64,000 bases of DNA. Source: Pelomonas cellulosilytica. GTDB taxonomy: Bacteria > Pseudomonadota > Gammaproteobacteria > Burkholderiales > Burkholderiaceae_C. The stretch lies in assembly GCF_021353265.1 (NCBI RefSeq), contig NZ_JAJTWU010000007.1, positions 310,001 to 374,000 on the forward strand, given 5' to 3'. Positions 44,432 to 53,519 of the stretch are shown here, in pieces. The notes beneath the pieces are model-generated. The model was not told the origin of the DNA. It worked only from the letters and a program-made list of their open reading frames with translations, and searched no databases. The first letter of the stretch is position 1, and every line of letters starts with the position of its first letter. The translations under genes were made by a program, and so were the position numbers.

Positions 44432-44556
44432 GAAAAGCCGTGCAGGAAGCGTCGCGAGCGGACGCAGGGGGTGCCGAGCAGCGCAGCCATACGCCCGTAC
44501 GGCGAGCAGCGCAGGCACGCCCTGCGTTCGCGCAGCAGCTTCATGCATGGCTTTTC
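44432..44556. repeat. 125-bp near-perfect palindrome between dksA and the STAS gene
   Basis: Bases 44432-44444 pair with 44544-44556 (13 pairs, one G-U). Further in, 44446-44450 pairs with 44538-44542, 44463-44469 with 44520-44526, 44471-44475 with 44514-44518, and 44487-44493 with 44496-44502. Inside, the 11-base word GAGCAGCGCAG occurs twice (44476 and 44504). The element covers the dksA stop codon and could act as a terminator or message-stabilising hairpin for dksA, or be a dispersed repeat. Confidence 0.7.
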
Positions 44557-45208
44557 AGTCGCCGAACATCTTTTGCTTGAGCTCCCGACGCTGCTGCGCT
44601 TCCAGCGACAGCGTGGCGGTCGGCCGGGCGATCAAACGACCCAGGCCGATCGGCTCGCCGGTTTCATCGCAGTAACCATAGTCGCCGCTGTCCAGCCGCG
44701 CGATGGACTGGACGATCTTCTTCAGCAGCTTGCGCTCGCGGTCACGGGTGCGCAGCTCCAGCGCATGTTCTTCCTCGATCGTGGCGCGGTCCGCCGGATC
44801 GGGAACGATGGTGGTGTCCTCGCGCAGGTGCTCGGTGGTCTCGCCGGCGTTGGACAGCACTTCGCTCTTGAGGCCTTCCAGCTTTGCGCGGAAGAACTCC
44901 AGCTGCTTGGCGTTCATGTATTCCGAGTCCGGCATGGCCAACACTTCGGCGTCGGTCAGCTCGGCGCCGGACTTGGTCTTCCAGGCGTTGGCTAGCTTCG
45001 GGTCGCCCTTAGCGGCGATCCGGGGTGCTTCGTCGGCATGCATGGCGCCTCGAACTGGCGGCTTCGGCGGCGCGAAGCGGTCGGCAAAGCGGTTGGTCGG
45101 GGCCGGCACGTCGAGCATCGCGACGTCGTTGCCGGCGTCGGTCTTGGCTGCCGTCTTAGCGCCTTTGGGCGTCGCGGCGGCGGTTTTGGGGGCCGGGGTC
45201 TTGCTCAC
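44555..45208 (-). CDS. dksA: RNA polymerase-binding factor DksA, zinc-cysteine-poor form
   Basis: A 217-residue DksA. A GTG start at 45208 has AGGAGA 5 bases upstream. About 85 N-terminal residues are a Lys/Ala/Pro-rich extension not found in E. coli DksA. The coiled-coil with the tip DPADRATIEEE is kept, then the globular part YGYCDETGEPIGLGRLIARPTATLSLEAQ, in which only one of the four zinc cysteines remains. Beta-proteobacterial DksA proteins commonly have this form, so it should still work with ppGpp in the stringent response. The stop lies in the large palindrome. Confidence 0.92.
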   Translation of the reverse strand: MSKTPAPKTAAATPKGAKTAAKTDAGNDVAMLDVPAPTNRFADRFAPPKPPVRGAMHADEAPRIAAKGDPKLANAWKTKSGAELTDAEVLAMPDSEYMNAKQLEFFRAKLEGLKSEVLSNAGETTEHLREDTTIVPDPADRATIEEEHALELRTRDRERKLLKKIVQSIARLDSGDYGYCDETGEPIGLGRLIARPTATLSLEAQQRRELKQKMFGD

Positions 45209-45363
45209 TGTCTTCTCCTCGCTCTCGGGCGCATCGGCGCGGTGTCAGACCTTGATCCCACTGCTTTTGAGCCGGCAGCCCGATTTTTGAGCGCGGCGGA
45301 TTGTAGCCATGTGGAACCCACTGTCTGAGCACCCATCAAACATGGCCGCCGGCGCCCAAAAAA

Positions 45364-46425
45364 TCACGCCAAACAGCCCTCGAGGCCTTGCATCAGCACG
45401 TCCTTGGGCAGGTCGATGCCGATGAACACCATCTTGCTCTGCTTTTTCTCTCCCGGCATCCACTTCGGGCCGAGATCGGAGCCCATCATCTGGTGCACGC
45501 CCTGGAAGATGACCTTCTTGTCCGTGCCTTTCATGTGTAGGACACCCTTGTATCTCAGCATCTTGGGGCCGTAGACCTGCACGATAGCGCCAAGGAAATC
45601 TTCCAGTTTGGCCGGGTTGAAGGGCTTCTCCGAACGGAACACGAAGCTCTTGACGTCATCGTCGTGGTGATGGTGGTGGGGGTGGTCGCAGTGCTCGCCA
45701 TGCTCATGGTCGTGATCATGGTGATGGTGATGGTGGTCGTGCCCGTGGTCGTCGGCTTTCAGGAAGTCCGGGTCGATCTCCAGCTTGGCATTCAGGTTGA
45801 AGCCGCGCAGGTCGAACACCTTGCTCAGCGCCACCTCACCGAAATGCGCCGTCTGGATGGGCGCGCGCGGATTCATGTGCTTGATGCGGTGGATCAGCGC
45901 CTCCACGGCCGCCGGCTCCACGAGGTCGGTCTTGCTGATGAAGATCTGGTCGGCGAAACCGACCTGCATACGCGCCTCCTGGCGCGTGTTGAGCTGCTCG
46001 TCGGCATGCTTGGCGTCCACCAGCGTCAGTACGGAGTCCAGCAGGTACGCCTCGGCGATCTCGTCGTCCATGAAGAAGGTCTGCGCGACCGGGCCGGGAT
46101 CAGCCAGGCCAGTGGTCTCGATGACGACGCGCTCGAAATTCAGCTCGCCCTTTCGGCGCTTGGCGGCCAGATCGCTCAGCGTGGTGCGCAGGTCCTCGCG
46201 GATCGTGCAGCAGACGCAGCCGTTGCTCATCTGGATGATCTGCTCGTTGGTGTCGGACACGAGGATGTCGGTGTCGATGTTCTCCTCGCCGAACTCGTTC
46301 TCGATGACGGCAATCTTCTGACCGTGTGCCTCCGTCAGCACGCGCTTGAGCAGCGTCGTCTTGCCCGAGCCGAGAAAGCCCGTGAGGATGGTGGCGGGGA
46401 TGAGACCGTTGGCAGCAGTGGACAT
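45364..46425 (-). CDS. CobW/COG0523-family GTPase, His-rich metallochaperone
   Basis: A 353-residue G3E GTPase. Walker A is TGFLGSGKTTLLKRVL, followed by ENEFGEENIDTDIL, the metal-binding GCVCC (SNGCVCCTIREDL), and ISKTDLV for guanine. A linker of about 35 residues is nearly all His and Asp (HDHHHHHHDHDHEHGEHC in part). A CobW C-terminal domain follows. Such proteins deliver zinc or cobalt; the His tract favours zinc. The start is ATG 46425 (MSTAANGLIPATILTG); 46494 is open but lacks support. It is divergent from corC over 114 bp. Confidence 0.9.
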   Translation of the reverse strand: MSTAANGLIPATILTGFLGSGKTTLLKRVLTEAHGQKIAVIENEFGEENIDTDILVSDTNEQIIQMSNGCVCCTIREDLRTTLSDLAAKRRKGELNFERVVIETTGLADPGPVAQTFFMDDEIAEAYLLDSVLTLVDAKHADEQLNTRQEARMQVGFADQIFISKTDLVEPAAVEALIHRIKHMNPRAPIQTAHFGEVALSKVFDLRGFNLNAKLEIDPDFLKADDHGHDHHHHHHDHDHEHGEHCDHPHHHHHDDDVKSFVFRSEKPFNPAKLEDFLGAIVQVYGPKMLRYKGVLHMKGTDKKVIFQGVHQMMGSDLGPKWMPGEKKQSKMVFIGIDLPKDVLMQGLEGCLA

Positions 46426-46478
46426 GGCAGGAACCGTGATCAAAAGAAGGCACCCAAGGTAGGGGCTCGCGGCGGGGA

Positions 46479-46492
46479 GACAAGGGCTTGTC
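46479..46492. promoter_or_regulatory. Palindrome in the cobW-corC divergent region
   Basis: GACAAG-GG-CTTGTC is a perfect 6-2-6 inverted repeat, 54 bp before the CobW-type start and 48 bp before the corC start. It does not match the Zur box I know (AT-rich GTTATA half-sites), so the regulator is unknown. Confidence 0.3.
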
Positions 46493-46539
46493 AAACCGAT
46501 CGGCTATTCTGTCCCTTCCGCAATACCCTGACAGCTCCC

Positions 46540-47418
46540 TTGAGCGAACCTCATTCAGGCAGGCCCTCTCGCGGGGCCGCCAAACACCCGCCCGAGGCCC
46601 GCGGCCTGCTGGAGCGCATGCTGGAGTTCCTGCACCCCGGGCCGGACTCCAAGACCGAACTGATCGAGACCCTGGCGGACGCCGAGCAGCGCGAGCTGAT
46701 CGAGCCCGAGTCGCGCCAGATGCTGGAGGGCGTGCTGCGCATGGCCGAGCTGTCGGCCGGCGACGCGATGGTGGCCGCCCCGCGCATGGACCTGCTGGAC
46801 ATCGACGCACCCTACGACGAGCTGCTGGCCGTCGTCATCGACACGGGCCACTCACGCTTTCCGGTCTACGAGGGCCGGCGCGACAACATCATCGGCATCC
46901 TGCTGGCCAAGGACCTGCTGAAGATGCAGCGCGCCCCCGAGCTGAACCTGCGCGCGCTGCTGCGGCCGACGGTCTTCGTGCCCGAGAGCAAAGGCCTGAA
47001 CGAGCTGTTGCGCGACTTCCGCTCCAACCGCAACCACCTGGCCATCGTCATCGACGAGTTCGGCAACACGGCCGGCCTCATCACCATTGAGGATGTGCTG
47101 GAGGAGATCGTCGGCGAGATCGAGGACGAGTTCGACGACAAGGACGGCGAGACCAGCATCTACACGCTGGCCGACGGCAGCCAGCGCGTGGCCGGTGACG
47201 CCACCATTGCCGCCGTCAACGGCGCCTTCGGCGTGGCGCTGCCGGACGACGACTTCGACACCATCGGCGGCCTCGTCGCCCAGGAGCACGGCCGCGTGCC
47301 GCGCCGTGGCGAGACCGTGAGCGTGGCGGGCCTGAACTTCGCCGTCATGCTGACGCGCGGCGGCGCGGTGCGCTGGTTCAAGGTCACGCGCGCACCGGAC
47401 GACGAGTCCGAGGCGTGA
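46540..47418 (+). CDS. corC: CorC/HlyC-type CBS-domain protein
   Basis: A 292-residue cytoplasmic protein: an acidic N-terminus, two CBS domains (about 65-185; [36 protein letters not shown], in part [10 protein letters not shown] and SRFPVYEG) and a C-terminal transporter-associated domain (about 200-285; [28 protein letters not shown]). CorC-type proteins assist magnesium or cobalt efflux; some lie with ybeY and lnt. I use TTG 46540 ([10 protein letters not shown] as in relatives). It overlaps lnt by 4 bp (GTGA), the usual corC-lnt coupling. Confidence 0.88.
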   Translation: MSEPHSGRPSRGAAKHPPEARGLLERMLEFLHPGPDSKTELIETLADAEQRELIEPESRQMLEGVLRMAELSAGDAMVAAPRMDLLDIDAPYDELLAVVIDTGHSRFPVYEGRRDNIIGILLAKDLLKMQRAPELNLRALLRPTVFVPESKGLNELLRDFRSNRNHLAIVIDEFGNTAGLITIEDVLEEIVGEIEDEFDDKDGETSIYTLADGSQRVAGDATIAAVNGAFGVALPDDDFDTIGGLVAQEHGRVPRRGETVSVAGLNFAVMLTRGGAVRWFKVTRAPDDESEA

Positions 47419-48857
47419 AGGGCCTCCGCGCGGCGGCACTCGCGCTGGTCGCGGGCGTGCTGCACACCGGCGCGTTCGCGCCGTCGCCATGGCCACTGCT
47501 GCAGATCGTCGCGCTGGCGCTGCTGTTCGCCACGGCCCAGTCCGCGCGCCCGCGGAACGCGTCGCTGTACGGCGCGCTGTTCGGCTTCGGCTGGCTGGCG
47601 TCGGGGCTGTGGTGGCTGCATATCAGCATGCACCAGTTCGGCGGCATCCCCTGGCTGGCCGCGGCGCTGGCCGTGGCGCTGCTGGCGGCCTTCCTCAGCA
47701 GCTACTACGCGCTAGCCCTGGGCTTGGCCGCGCGCTTCATCGCCCCCGGCCGCTGGCGTGTGCTGGCCTTCGTGCCGGCCTGGCTGCTGGCCGAACTGGC
47801 CCGGGCCAGCTGGTTCAGCGGGTTCCCGTGGATCGCCTCCGGCTACGCGCACACCACCGGCCCGCTGGCCGGGTGGGCACCCTGGGTGGGCGTCTACGGC
47901 ATCTGCGCGCTGGGTGCGCTTGCCGCTGCCGGCCTCGTGTGGCTCCGGCGCGGTGCCATCGCCTGGGCCTCCCCGGCACTGCTGATCCCGCTGGCCGGTG
48001 GGCTGCTGCCGCAGAACTTCACCGCGTCGGCCGGAACGCTCGCCGTGTCACTCGTACAGCCCAGCATCCCGCAGGATCAAAAGTTCGACCCGGCACGCTT
48101 CAGCGCCAACCTGGAGACGCTGGCCCAGCTCATCGAGTCCGCCCGCGGCCGGGTCATTATCACGCCGGAGTCCGTCGTGCCGCTGCCGCTCGGCGAACTG
48201 GACCAAGTCACGCTGGAGCGCCTGTCACGGCCAGACCGACCGGCGCTGCTGGGCACCTTCCTCGGCAATTCGGACGACGGCTTCGTCAACTCCGTCGTCG
48301 GCCTCGGCACCGGCTATGCCTACGGCAAGCGCCACCTGCTGCCGTTCGGCGAGTTCATCCCGCCGGGCTTCGGCTGGTTCGTGAAGGCGATGGACATACC
48401 GCTGGACGACCAGGCCCGCGGCCAGCACCAACGCCCCTGGGCCGTGGCCGGCCAGCGCCTGCGACCGCTGATCTGCTACGAGGACTTGTTCGGCGAGGAC
48501 GTTGTGCAGAGCGCCGTTGGACCCGAAGCCGCGACGATGTTCGTCAACGTCAGCAACCTCGCCTGGTTCGGCACGGTCATGATCCAGGACCAGCATCTGC
48601 AGTTCTCACAGATGCGGGCGCTGGAGTTCCAGCGCCCCGTCGTGCGCTCGACCAACACCGGCGCGACCGCCGTCGTCGATCACCGCGGCCACGTCACCGC
48701 CCGCCTGCCGCCGCTGGTGCGGGCGGTACTGGAGGCGCAGGTCGACGGCCGCACCGGTTCGACACCCTACGCCCGCTGGCTGGCGGCGCTGGGCCTGTGG
48801 CCGCTGTGGGCGATGGCAGTGCTCGCCTTGATCGGGATCCGCAGAGCCGCCCAATAG
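47415..48857 (+). CDS. lnt: Apolipoprotein N-acyltransferase
   Basis: A 480-residue inner-membrane enzyme that adds the third acyl chain to lipoproteins. It starts at GTG 47415, overlapping the corC stop. About six N-terminal membrane segments lead to a nitrilase-type domain: Glu in [13 protein letters not shown], Lys in [14 protein letters not shown] and Cys in [13 protein letters not shown] form the E-K-C triad. A last membrane segment ([19 protein letters not shown]) follows. Length is slightly below the E. coli protein. Confidence 0.95.
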   Translation: MKGLRAAALALVAGVLHTGAFAPSPWPLLQIVALALLFATAQSARPRNASLYGALFGFGWLASGLWWLHISMHQFGGIPWLAAALAVALLAAFLSSYYALALGLAARFIAPGRWRVLAFVPAWLLAELARASWFSGFPWIASGYAHTTGPLAGWAPWVGVYGICALGALAAAGLVWLRRGAIAWASPALLIPLAGGLLPQNFTASAGTLAVSLVQPSIPQDQKFDPARFSANLETLAQLIESARGRVIITPESVVPLPLGELDQVTLERLSRPDRPALLGTFLGNSDDGFVNSVVGLGTGYAYGKRHLLPFGEFIPPGFGWFVKAMDIPLDDQARGQHQRPWAVAGQRLRPLICYEDLFGEDVVQSAVGPEAATMFVNVSNLAWFGTVMIQDQHLQFSQMRALEFQRPVVRSTNTGATAVVDHRGHVTARLPPLVRAVLEAQVDGRTGSTPYARWLAALGLWPLWAMAVLALIGIRRAAQ

Positions 48858-48886
48858 AATCGGCCACCCCCGTTTCCTGGCCTCTC

Positions 48887-49816
48887 ATGCTGACCTTCCA
48901 GCAAATCATCCTGACCCTGCAGGACTACTGGTCCAAGCAAGGCTGCGCGCTGCTCCAACCCTACGACATGGAAGTCGGCGCCGGCACCAGCCACACCGCC
49001 ACCTTCCTGCGCGCCCTAGGCCCCGAGCCCTGGAAGGCAGCCTACGTACAGCCCAGCCGCCGTCCCAAGGACGGCCGCTATGGCGACAACCCCAACCGCC
49101 TGCAGCACTACTACCAGTTCCAGGTCGTGCTCAAGCCCGCGCCGGCCAACATCCTGGAGCTGTACCTCGGCTCACTGGAGGCGCTGGGCTTCGACCTGAA
49201 GAAGAACGACGTGCGCTTTGTCGAGGACGACTGGGAGAACCCGACGCTCGGCTGCTGGGGCCTGGGCTGGGAGGTGTGGCTCAACGGCATGGAGGTGACG
49301 CAGTTCACCTACTTCCAGCAGGTCGGCGGCATCGACTGCAAGCCCATCACCGGCGAGATCACCTACGGGCTGGAGCGCCTGGCCATGTATCTGCAGGGCA
49401 AGGAATCGGTGTACGACCTGGTCTACACCGACGGCCTGACCTACGGCGACGTGTTCCACCAGAACGAGGTGGAACAGAGCACCTACAACTTCGAGCACAG
49501 CGACGTGGACTTCCTGCTGTCGGCCTTCGCGGCACACGAGAAGCAGTCCAAGAACCTGATGGACCACCAGCTGGCGCTGCCCGCCTACGAGCAACTGCTG
49601 AAGGCCGGCCACACGTTCAACCTGCTGGACGCCCGCGGCGCGATCTCAGTGACCGAGCGCGCCGCCTACATCGGCCGCATCCGTAACCTGGCCCGTGCCG
49701 TGGCGCAGAGCTATGTCGACAGCCGCGCGCGCCTCGGGTTCCCGATGGCGCCCAAGGCCTGGGCCGACGAAGTGATCGCGCAGATCGAACTGAAGAACAG
49801 CAAGAAGGCGGCCTGA
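48887..49816 (+). CDS. glyQ: Glycyl-tRNA synthetase alpha subunit
   Basis: A 309-residue catalytic subunit of the heterotetrameric enzyme. It begins [20 protein letters not shown] and carries [45 protein letters not shown] and [21 protein letters not shown], all near-invariant. The frame is open far upstream, but ATG 48887 is the family start. It is 29 bp past lnt and 3 bp before glyS. Confidence 0.97.
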   Translation: MLTFQQIILTLQDYWSKQGCALLQPYDMEVGAGTSHTATFLRALGPEPWKAAYVQPSRRPKDGRYGDNPNRLQHYYQFQVVLKPAPANILELYLGSLEALGFDLKKNDVRFVEDDWENPTLGCWGLGWEVWLNGMEVTQFTYFQQVGGIDCKPITGEITYGLERLAMYLQGKESVYDLVYTDGLTYGDVFHQNEVEQSTYNFEHSDVDFLLSAFAAHEKQSKNLMDHQLALPAYEQLLKAGHTFNLLDARGAISVTERAAYIGRIRNLARAVAQSYVDSRARLGFPMAPKAWADEVIAQIELKNSKKAA

Positions 49817-49819
49817 GCG

Positions 49820-51955
49820 ATGTCTGCAAACCTGCTCGTTGAACTGTTTGTCGAAGAGCTGCCGCCAAAGGCGCTGAAGAAGCTGGGCGAGTCGTTCGCC
49901 ACCGTGCTGGCCGACAGCCTGAAGGCCCAGGGCCTCGCCGCGGCCGACGCCGCCGTCACGTCCTTCGCGTCACCGCGCCGCCTGGGCGTGCATGTCACGA
50001 ATGTCGCTACCAAGGCCGCCGACAAGGCGGTACAGCAGAAGCTGATGCCGGTCACCGTCGCGCTGACCGCAGACGGCCAGCCCACGCCCGCGCTGCTGAA
50101 GAAGCTTGCGTCCGTCGGCGCCGGCCCCGAGGTCGTGCCACAGTTGAAGCGTCAGCCTGACGGCAAGGCCGAGGCGCTGTTCTGGGACAACCTGCAACCC
50201 GGCGCGACGCTCGCCCAAGGCCTGCAGAAGGCGCTGGACGAGGCGCTGGCCAAGCTTCCCATCCCCAAGGTCATGACCTACCAGCTGGCCGACGGGTGGT
50301 CGGACGTGAAATTCGTGCGTCCGGCGCATGGTCTCATCGCGCTGCACGGCGCCGACATCGTGCCGGTGCAGGCGCTGGGCCTGACCTCCGGCCGCACAAC
50401 GCAGGGTCACCGCTTCGAGGCGACGCAGGCAACCGTCGGCATCGACGCCGCCGACAGCTATGCCGCCCAACTGCGGGATCAGGGCGCCGTCATCGCTGGC
50501 TTCGCCGAGCGCCGCGCCGAGATCGCCCGCCAGCTGAAGTCCGCCGCGGACGCCCTCGACCTGACGCCCGTCGACGACGACGCGCTGCTCGACGAAGTGA
50601 CGGCCCTCGTCGAGCGCCCCAACGTGCTGACCTGTGCCTTCGAGCAGGAGTTCCTCGCCGTGCCGCAGGAGTGCCTCATCCTGACGATGAAGGCCAACCA
50701 GAAGTACTTCCCGCTGTTGGACAAGGGCGGCAAGCTGACCCGCCACTTCCTCGTCGTCAGCAACATCGCGCCGGCCGATGCCGGCGCCGTGACCGGCGGG
50801 AACGAGCGTGTCGTGCGCCCGCGCCTGGCCGACGCCAAGTTCTTCTTCGATCAGGACCGCAAGAAGAAGCTGGAAGACCGTCTGCCCGGCCTGGACAAGG
50901 TCGTCTACCACGGCAAGCTGGGCTCTCAGGGCGAACGCGCCGGGCGCGTCACGGCGATCGCTCATGCCATCGTGCAGCAGCTCAGCATGGCGACGCTGCC
51001 CTACACGGTCGACGCCGACGACGAGTTCAAGGTGCTCGACAGCAAGGTCAAGCAGGCCGCCACGCTGGCCAAGTGCGACCTGCTGACCGACATGGTGGGC
51101 GAGTTCCCCGAGCTGCAGGGCATCATGGGCGGCTACTACGCCCGCCACGAGGGTCTGCGTGACGGCGTCGCGATTGCCATCGAGGACCACTACAAGCCCC
51201 GCTTCGCCGGCGATGCGCTGCCGCGCAATCACACGGGTACCGTCGTCGCGCTGGCCGACAAGCTGGAGACGCTGGTGGGCCTGTTCGGCATCGGCCAGTT
51301 GCCCACCGGCGACAAGGACCCGTTCGCGCTGCGTCGCCACGCGCTGGGCGTCATCCGCATCCTGGTCGAGAAGAACCTGCCGCTGGACCTGCCGGCGCTG
51401 ATCGACGCCGCCGTGCCATCGTTCGGAGAGCTGATCACCGACCCGCGCCAGGCGCTGCTGGGCTTCTTCGCCGACCGCCTAGCCGTCTCCTTGCGCGACC
51501 AGGGCTACAGCGCCCAGGAGGTCGACGCCGTGCTGGCGCTGCAGCCCGCGCGCCTGGGCGACGTGCCCAAGCGCCTTGAGGCCGTGCGTGCCTTCGCCGC
51601 GCTGGCCGAGGCCGCGTCGCTGGCCGCGGCTAACAAGCGCGTCGGCAACATCCTGAAGAAGGTCGAAGGCGAACTGCCAACCGAGGTGAGGCCTGAGCTG
51701 CTGCAGGAAGCTGCCGAGCAAGCACTGGCTGCCGCCATCGCGCAGGTGCAGCCGCAGGCCGACACGCTGTTCGACCAGCACGACTACACCGGCTCGCTGA
51801 AGGCGCTGGCCGCACTGAAGGCGCCTGTCGATGCCTTCTTCGACGACGTGATGGTGAACGCAGAAGACCCGGCGCTGCGGGCCAACCGCCTGGCGCTGCT
51901 GGGACGGCTGCATGCCGCGATGAACCGCGTGGCCGACCTCTCGCGCCTGGCCTGA
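49820..51955 (+). CDS. glyS: Glycyl-tRNA synthetase beta subunit
   Basis: A 711-residue tRNA-binding subunit. It starts NLLVELFVEELPPKALKKLGE, has LTSGRTTQGHRF, the HD-like region (TDMVGEFPELQGIMGGYYARHEG), DPFALRRHALGVIRIL, and a C-terminal anticodon-binding domain (VMVNAEDPALRANRLALLGRL). It forms the alpha2-beta2 enzyme with GlyQ. Length is within the normal range. Confidence 0.97.
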   Translation: MSANLLVELFVEELPPKALKKLGESFATVLADSLKAQGLAAADAAVTSFASPRRLGVHVTNVATKAADKAVQQKLMPVTVALTADGQPTPALLKKLASVGAGPEVVPQLKRQPDGKAEALFWDNLQPGATLAQGLQKALDEALAKLPIPKVMTYQLADGWSDVKFVRPAHGLIALHGADIVPVQALGLTSGRTTQGHRFEATQATVGIDAADSYAAQLRDQGAVIAGFAERRAEIARQLKSAADALDLTPVDDDALLDEVTALVERPNVLTCAFEQEFLAVPQECLILTMKANQKYFPLLDKGGKLTRHFLVVSNIAPADAGAVTGGNERVVRPRLADAKFFFDQDRKKKLEDRLPGLDKVVYHGKLGSQGERAGRVTAIAHAIVQQLSMATLPYTVDADDEFKVLDSKVKQAATLAKCDLLTDMVGEFPELQGIMGGYYARHEGLRDGVAIAIEDHYKPRFAGDALPRNHTGTVVALADKLETLVGLFGIGQLPTGDKDPFALRRHALGVIRILVEKNLPLDLPALIDAAVPSFGELITDPRQALLGFFADRLAVSLRDQGYSAQEVDAVLALQPARLGDVPKRLEAVRAFAALAEAASLAAANKRVGNILKKVEGELPTEVRPELLQEAAEQALAAAIAQVQPQADTLFDQHDYTGSLKALAALKAPVDAFFDDVMVNAEDPALRANRLALLGRLHAAMNRVADLSRLA

Positions 51956-51990
51956 GATGAACCAGCTCTCACGTTCGCCTTGCTCTCTTT

Positions 51991-52015
51991 CCCCCGAGGG
52001 GGGGCGTCAGCGCAC
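51991..52015 (+). repeat. C-run/G-run palindrome between glyS and gmhB
   Basis: CCCCCGAGGGGGGG followed by CGTCAGCGCAC, similar to the elements at 8774, 32078, 41897 and 55285. It lies in the 111-bp gap after glyS and may form a hairpin. No U-run follows, so it is a poor terminator. Confidence 0.45.
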
Positions 52016-52066
52016 GGGTCGCACAGCGGCCCCTTCGTGGCCGGTAGCCGCTGAGGGCCGCTGATC

Positions 52067-52717
52067 ATGCCGCGCGCCACCGACCACGCCCACGGCATGA
52101 AGCTGGTCATCCTCGGCCGCGATGGCACGCTCAACCGCTACCGCGACGACCACGTCAAGGCGCCGGAGGAACTGGACCCGCTGCCCGGCGCGATGGAGGC
52201 TGTCGCGCGGCTGAACCACGCCGGCTGGCACACGGTGCTGGCCACCAACCAGGCCGGCATCGGCCGCGGCCTGCTGGACATGGCGTCGTTGAACGCCGTG
52301 CACATCCGGCTGAACCAACTGCTGGCCGAGAAGGGCGGGCGGCTGGACGCGGCCTTTTTCTGTCCGCACACGCCTGAGGAAGGCTGCGACTGCCGCAAGC
52401 CGCTGCCGGGGCTGATCCAGCAGATCGGCGAGCGCTTCGACGTGGAGCTGGCCGACGTTCACATGGTCGGCGCATCGCTGACCGACCTGCTGACGGCTCA
52501 GAACGCCGGCTGCGTGCCCCACCTCGTGCTGACCGGCCCCTTCGGCCACCTCGGCACGGAGGAACTGGCCAACCTGCTCGCGCAGGTGCCGAAGGCCCGC
52601 GTGCACGACGACCTGGCCGCCTTTGCCGAGGCGCTCATCCAGGACGAGCGCCGCCGCGTGGCCGAACAGCGCGGCCAGGCCCTCGCCCCCGACACCCAGG
52701 CCGGAGACCTTCTCTGA
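52067..52717 (+). CDS. gmhB: GmhB-family HAD protein lacking two catalytic aspartates
   Basis: A 216-residue homologue of D-glycero-beta-D-manno-heptose-1,7-bisphosphate 7-phosphatase. ATG 52097 (MKLVILGRDGTLN) is an alternative start. Motif 1, normally LDRDGT, is LGRDGT: the nucleophile Asp is Gly. Motif 4, normally VGDSLRDL, is VGASLTDL: the first metal Asp is Ala. ATNQAGIGRG, the zinc loop CPHTPEEGCDC and RKPLPG are intact. The fold is kept but the known chemistry should fail, so it may be inactive, regulatory or changed in function. It overlaps plsC by 1 bp. Confidence 0.85.
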   Translation: MPRATDHAHGMKLVILGRDGTLNRYRDDHVKAPEELDPLPGAMEAVARLNHAGWHTVLATNQAGIGRGLLDMASLNAVHIRLNQLLAEKGGRLDAAFFCPHTPEEGCDCRKPLPGLIQQIGERFDVELADVHMVGASLTDLLTAQNAGCVPHLVLTGPFGHLGTEELANLLAQVPKARVHDDLAAFAEALIQDERRRVAEQRGQALAPDTQAGDLL

Positions 52718-53514
52718 TGTCCATGCTGCTGAGCGCCATCCGCTCGCTGATCTTCGTCCTCGTGCTCGTCGTCACGGTCATCCCGTGGGCGCTTGCCGTG
52801 CTGCTTCTGTCGCTGTTCCGCCGCGGCGACCCGGTCTACTGGGCCTGCGCCGGCTGGCTCAAGGTCGCCATCTGGAGCGCCCGCTACATCTGTGGCGTGC
52901 GCTGGCGCATCCACGGCATGGAAAACCTGCCGACCGCGGCCGACCGGCGCGCTGGCGTCGTGCTGCTGTCCAAGCACCAGAGCACCTGGGAGACCTTCGC
53001 CTACCCGGCACTGCTGAGCCACCCGCTGGCCTATGTGTTCAAGCGCGAGCTGCTCTATGTGCCGTTCTTCGGCTGGGCCATGGCGCGCATGGACATGATC
53101 CACATCGACCGCGGCCGCCGCACCGAGGCCTGGAACAAGGTGCTGACACAGGGCAAGCGCCTGGGCGCGCAGGGCAATTGGGTCATCATGTTCCCCGAGG
53201 GCACTCGCATCGCACGCGGCGAAGTTGGCGACTACAAGACCGGCGGCACGCGGCTGGCCATCGAGGCCGGCCTTCCGGTCGTGCCAATCGCCGCGACGTC
53301 CGCACGCTGCTGGCCGCGCAAGAGCTTCCTGCTGCGGCCGGGCATCGTGGACATCTCCATCGGCAAGCCGATGCGTCCCGAGGGCCGCGAGCCGCAGGAA
53401 ATGATGCGCGAGGTCAAGGACTGGATCGAATCCGAAATGCGCCGCCTCGACGCGGAGGCCTACGCCGACCCTCCGCCCGCCGGCCTCGCCGGCACCGCCG
53501 CCAACCCGCACTGA
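52717..53514 (+). CDS. plsC: 1-acyl-sn-glycerol-3-phosphate acyltransferase
   Basis: A 265-residue membrane enzyme that makes phosphatidic acid. An N-terminal anchor (IRSLIFVLVLVVTVIPWALAVLLL, residues about 8-30) precedes block I SKHQSTWETF, where the usual HxxxxD reads HQSTWE. This Glu form is common in related beta-proteobacteria. Block II is GWAMARMDMIHIDRG, block III FPEGTRIARGE and block IV VVPIAATS. Its ATG shares a base with the gmhB stop. Confidence 0.92.
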   Translation: MSMLLSAIRSLIFVLVLVVTVIPWALAVLLLSLFRRGDPVYWACAGWLKVAIWSARYICGVRWRIHGMENLPTAADRRAGVVLLSKHQSTWETFAYPALLSHPLAYVFKRELLYVPFFGWAMARMDMIHIDRGRRTEAWNKVLTQGKRLGAQGNWVIMFPEGTRIARGEVGDYKTGGTRLAIEAGLPVVPIAATSARCWPRKSFLLRPGIVDISIGKPMRPEGREPQEMMREVKDWIESEMRRLDAEAYADPPPAGLAGTAANPH

Positions 53515-53519
53515 CGCCC

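Noticed and set aside
44555-45208. dksA as a pseudogene because zinc cysteines are missing
   Set aside because: The frame is intact and loss of these cysteines is usual in beta-proteobacterial DksA, while the coiled-coil tip is conserved.
45664-46539. Open frame extending corC upstream across the CobW-type gene
   Set aside because: The product begins with runs of Val and Met from the antisense of the His codons. CorC homology starts only near 46540.
52717-53514. plsC as inactive because HxxxxD reads HQSTWE
   Set aside because: The Glu form is common in beta-proteobacterial PlsC and the other acyltransferase blocks are intact.
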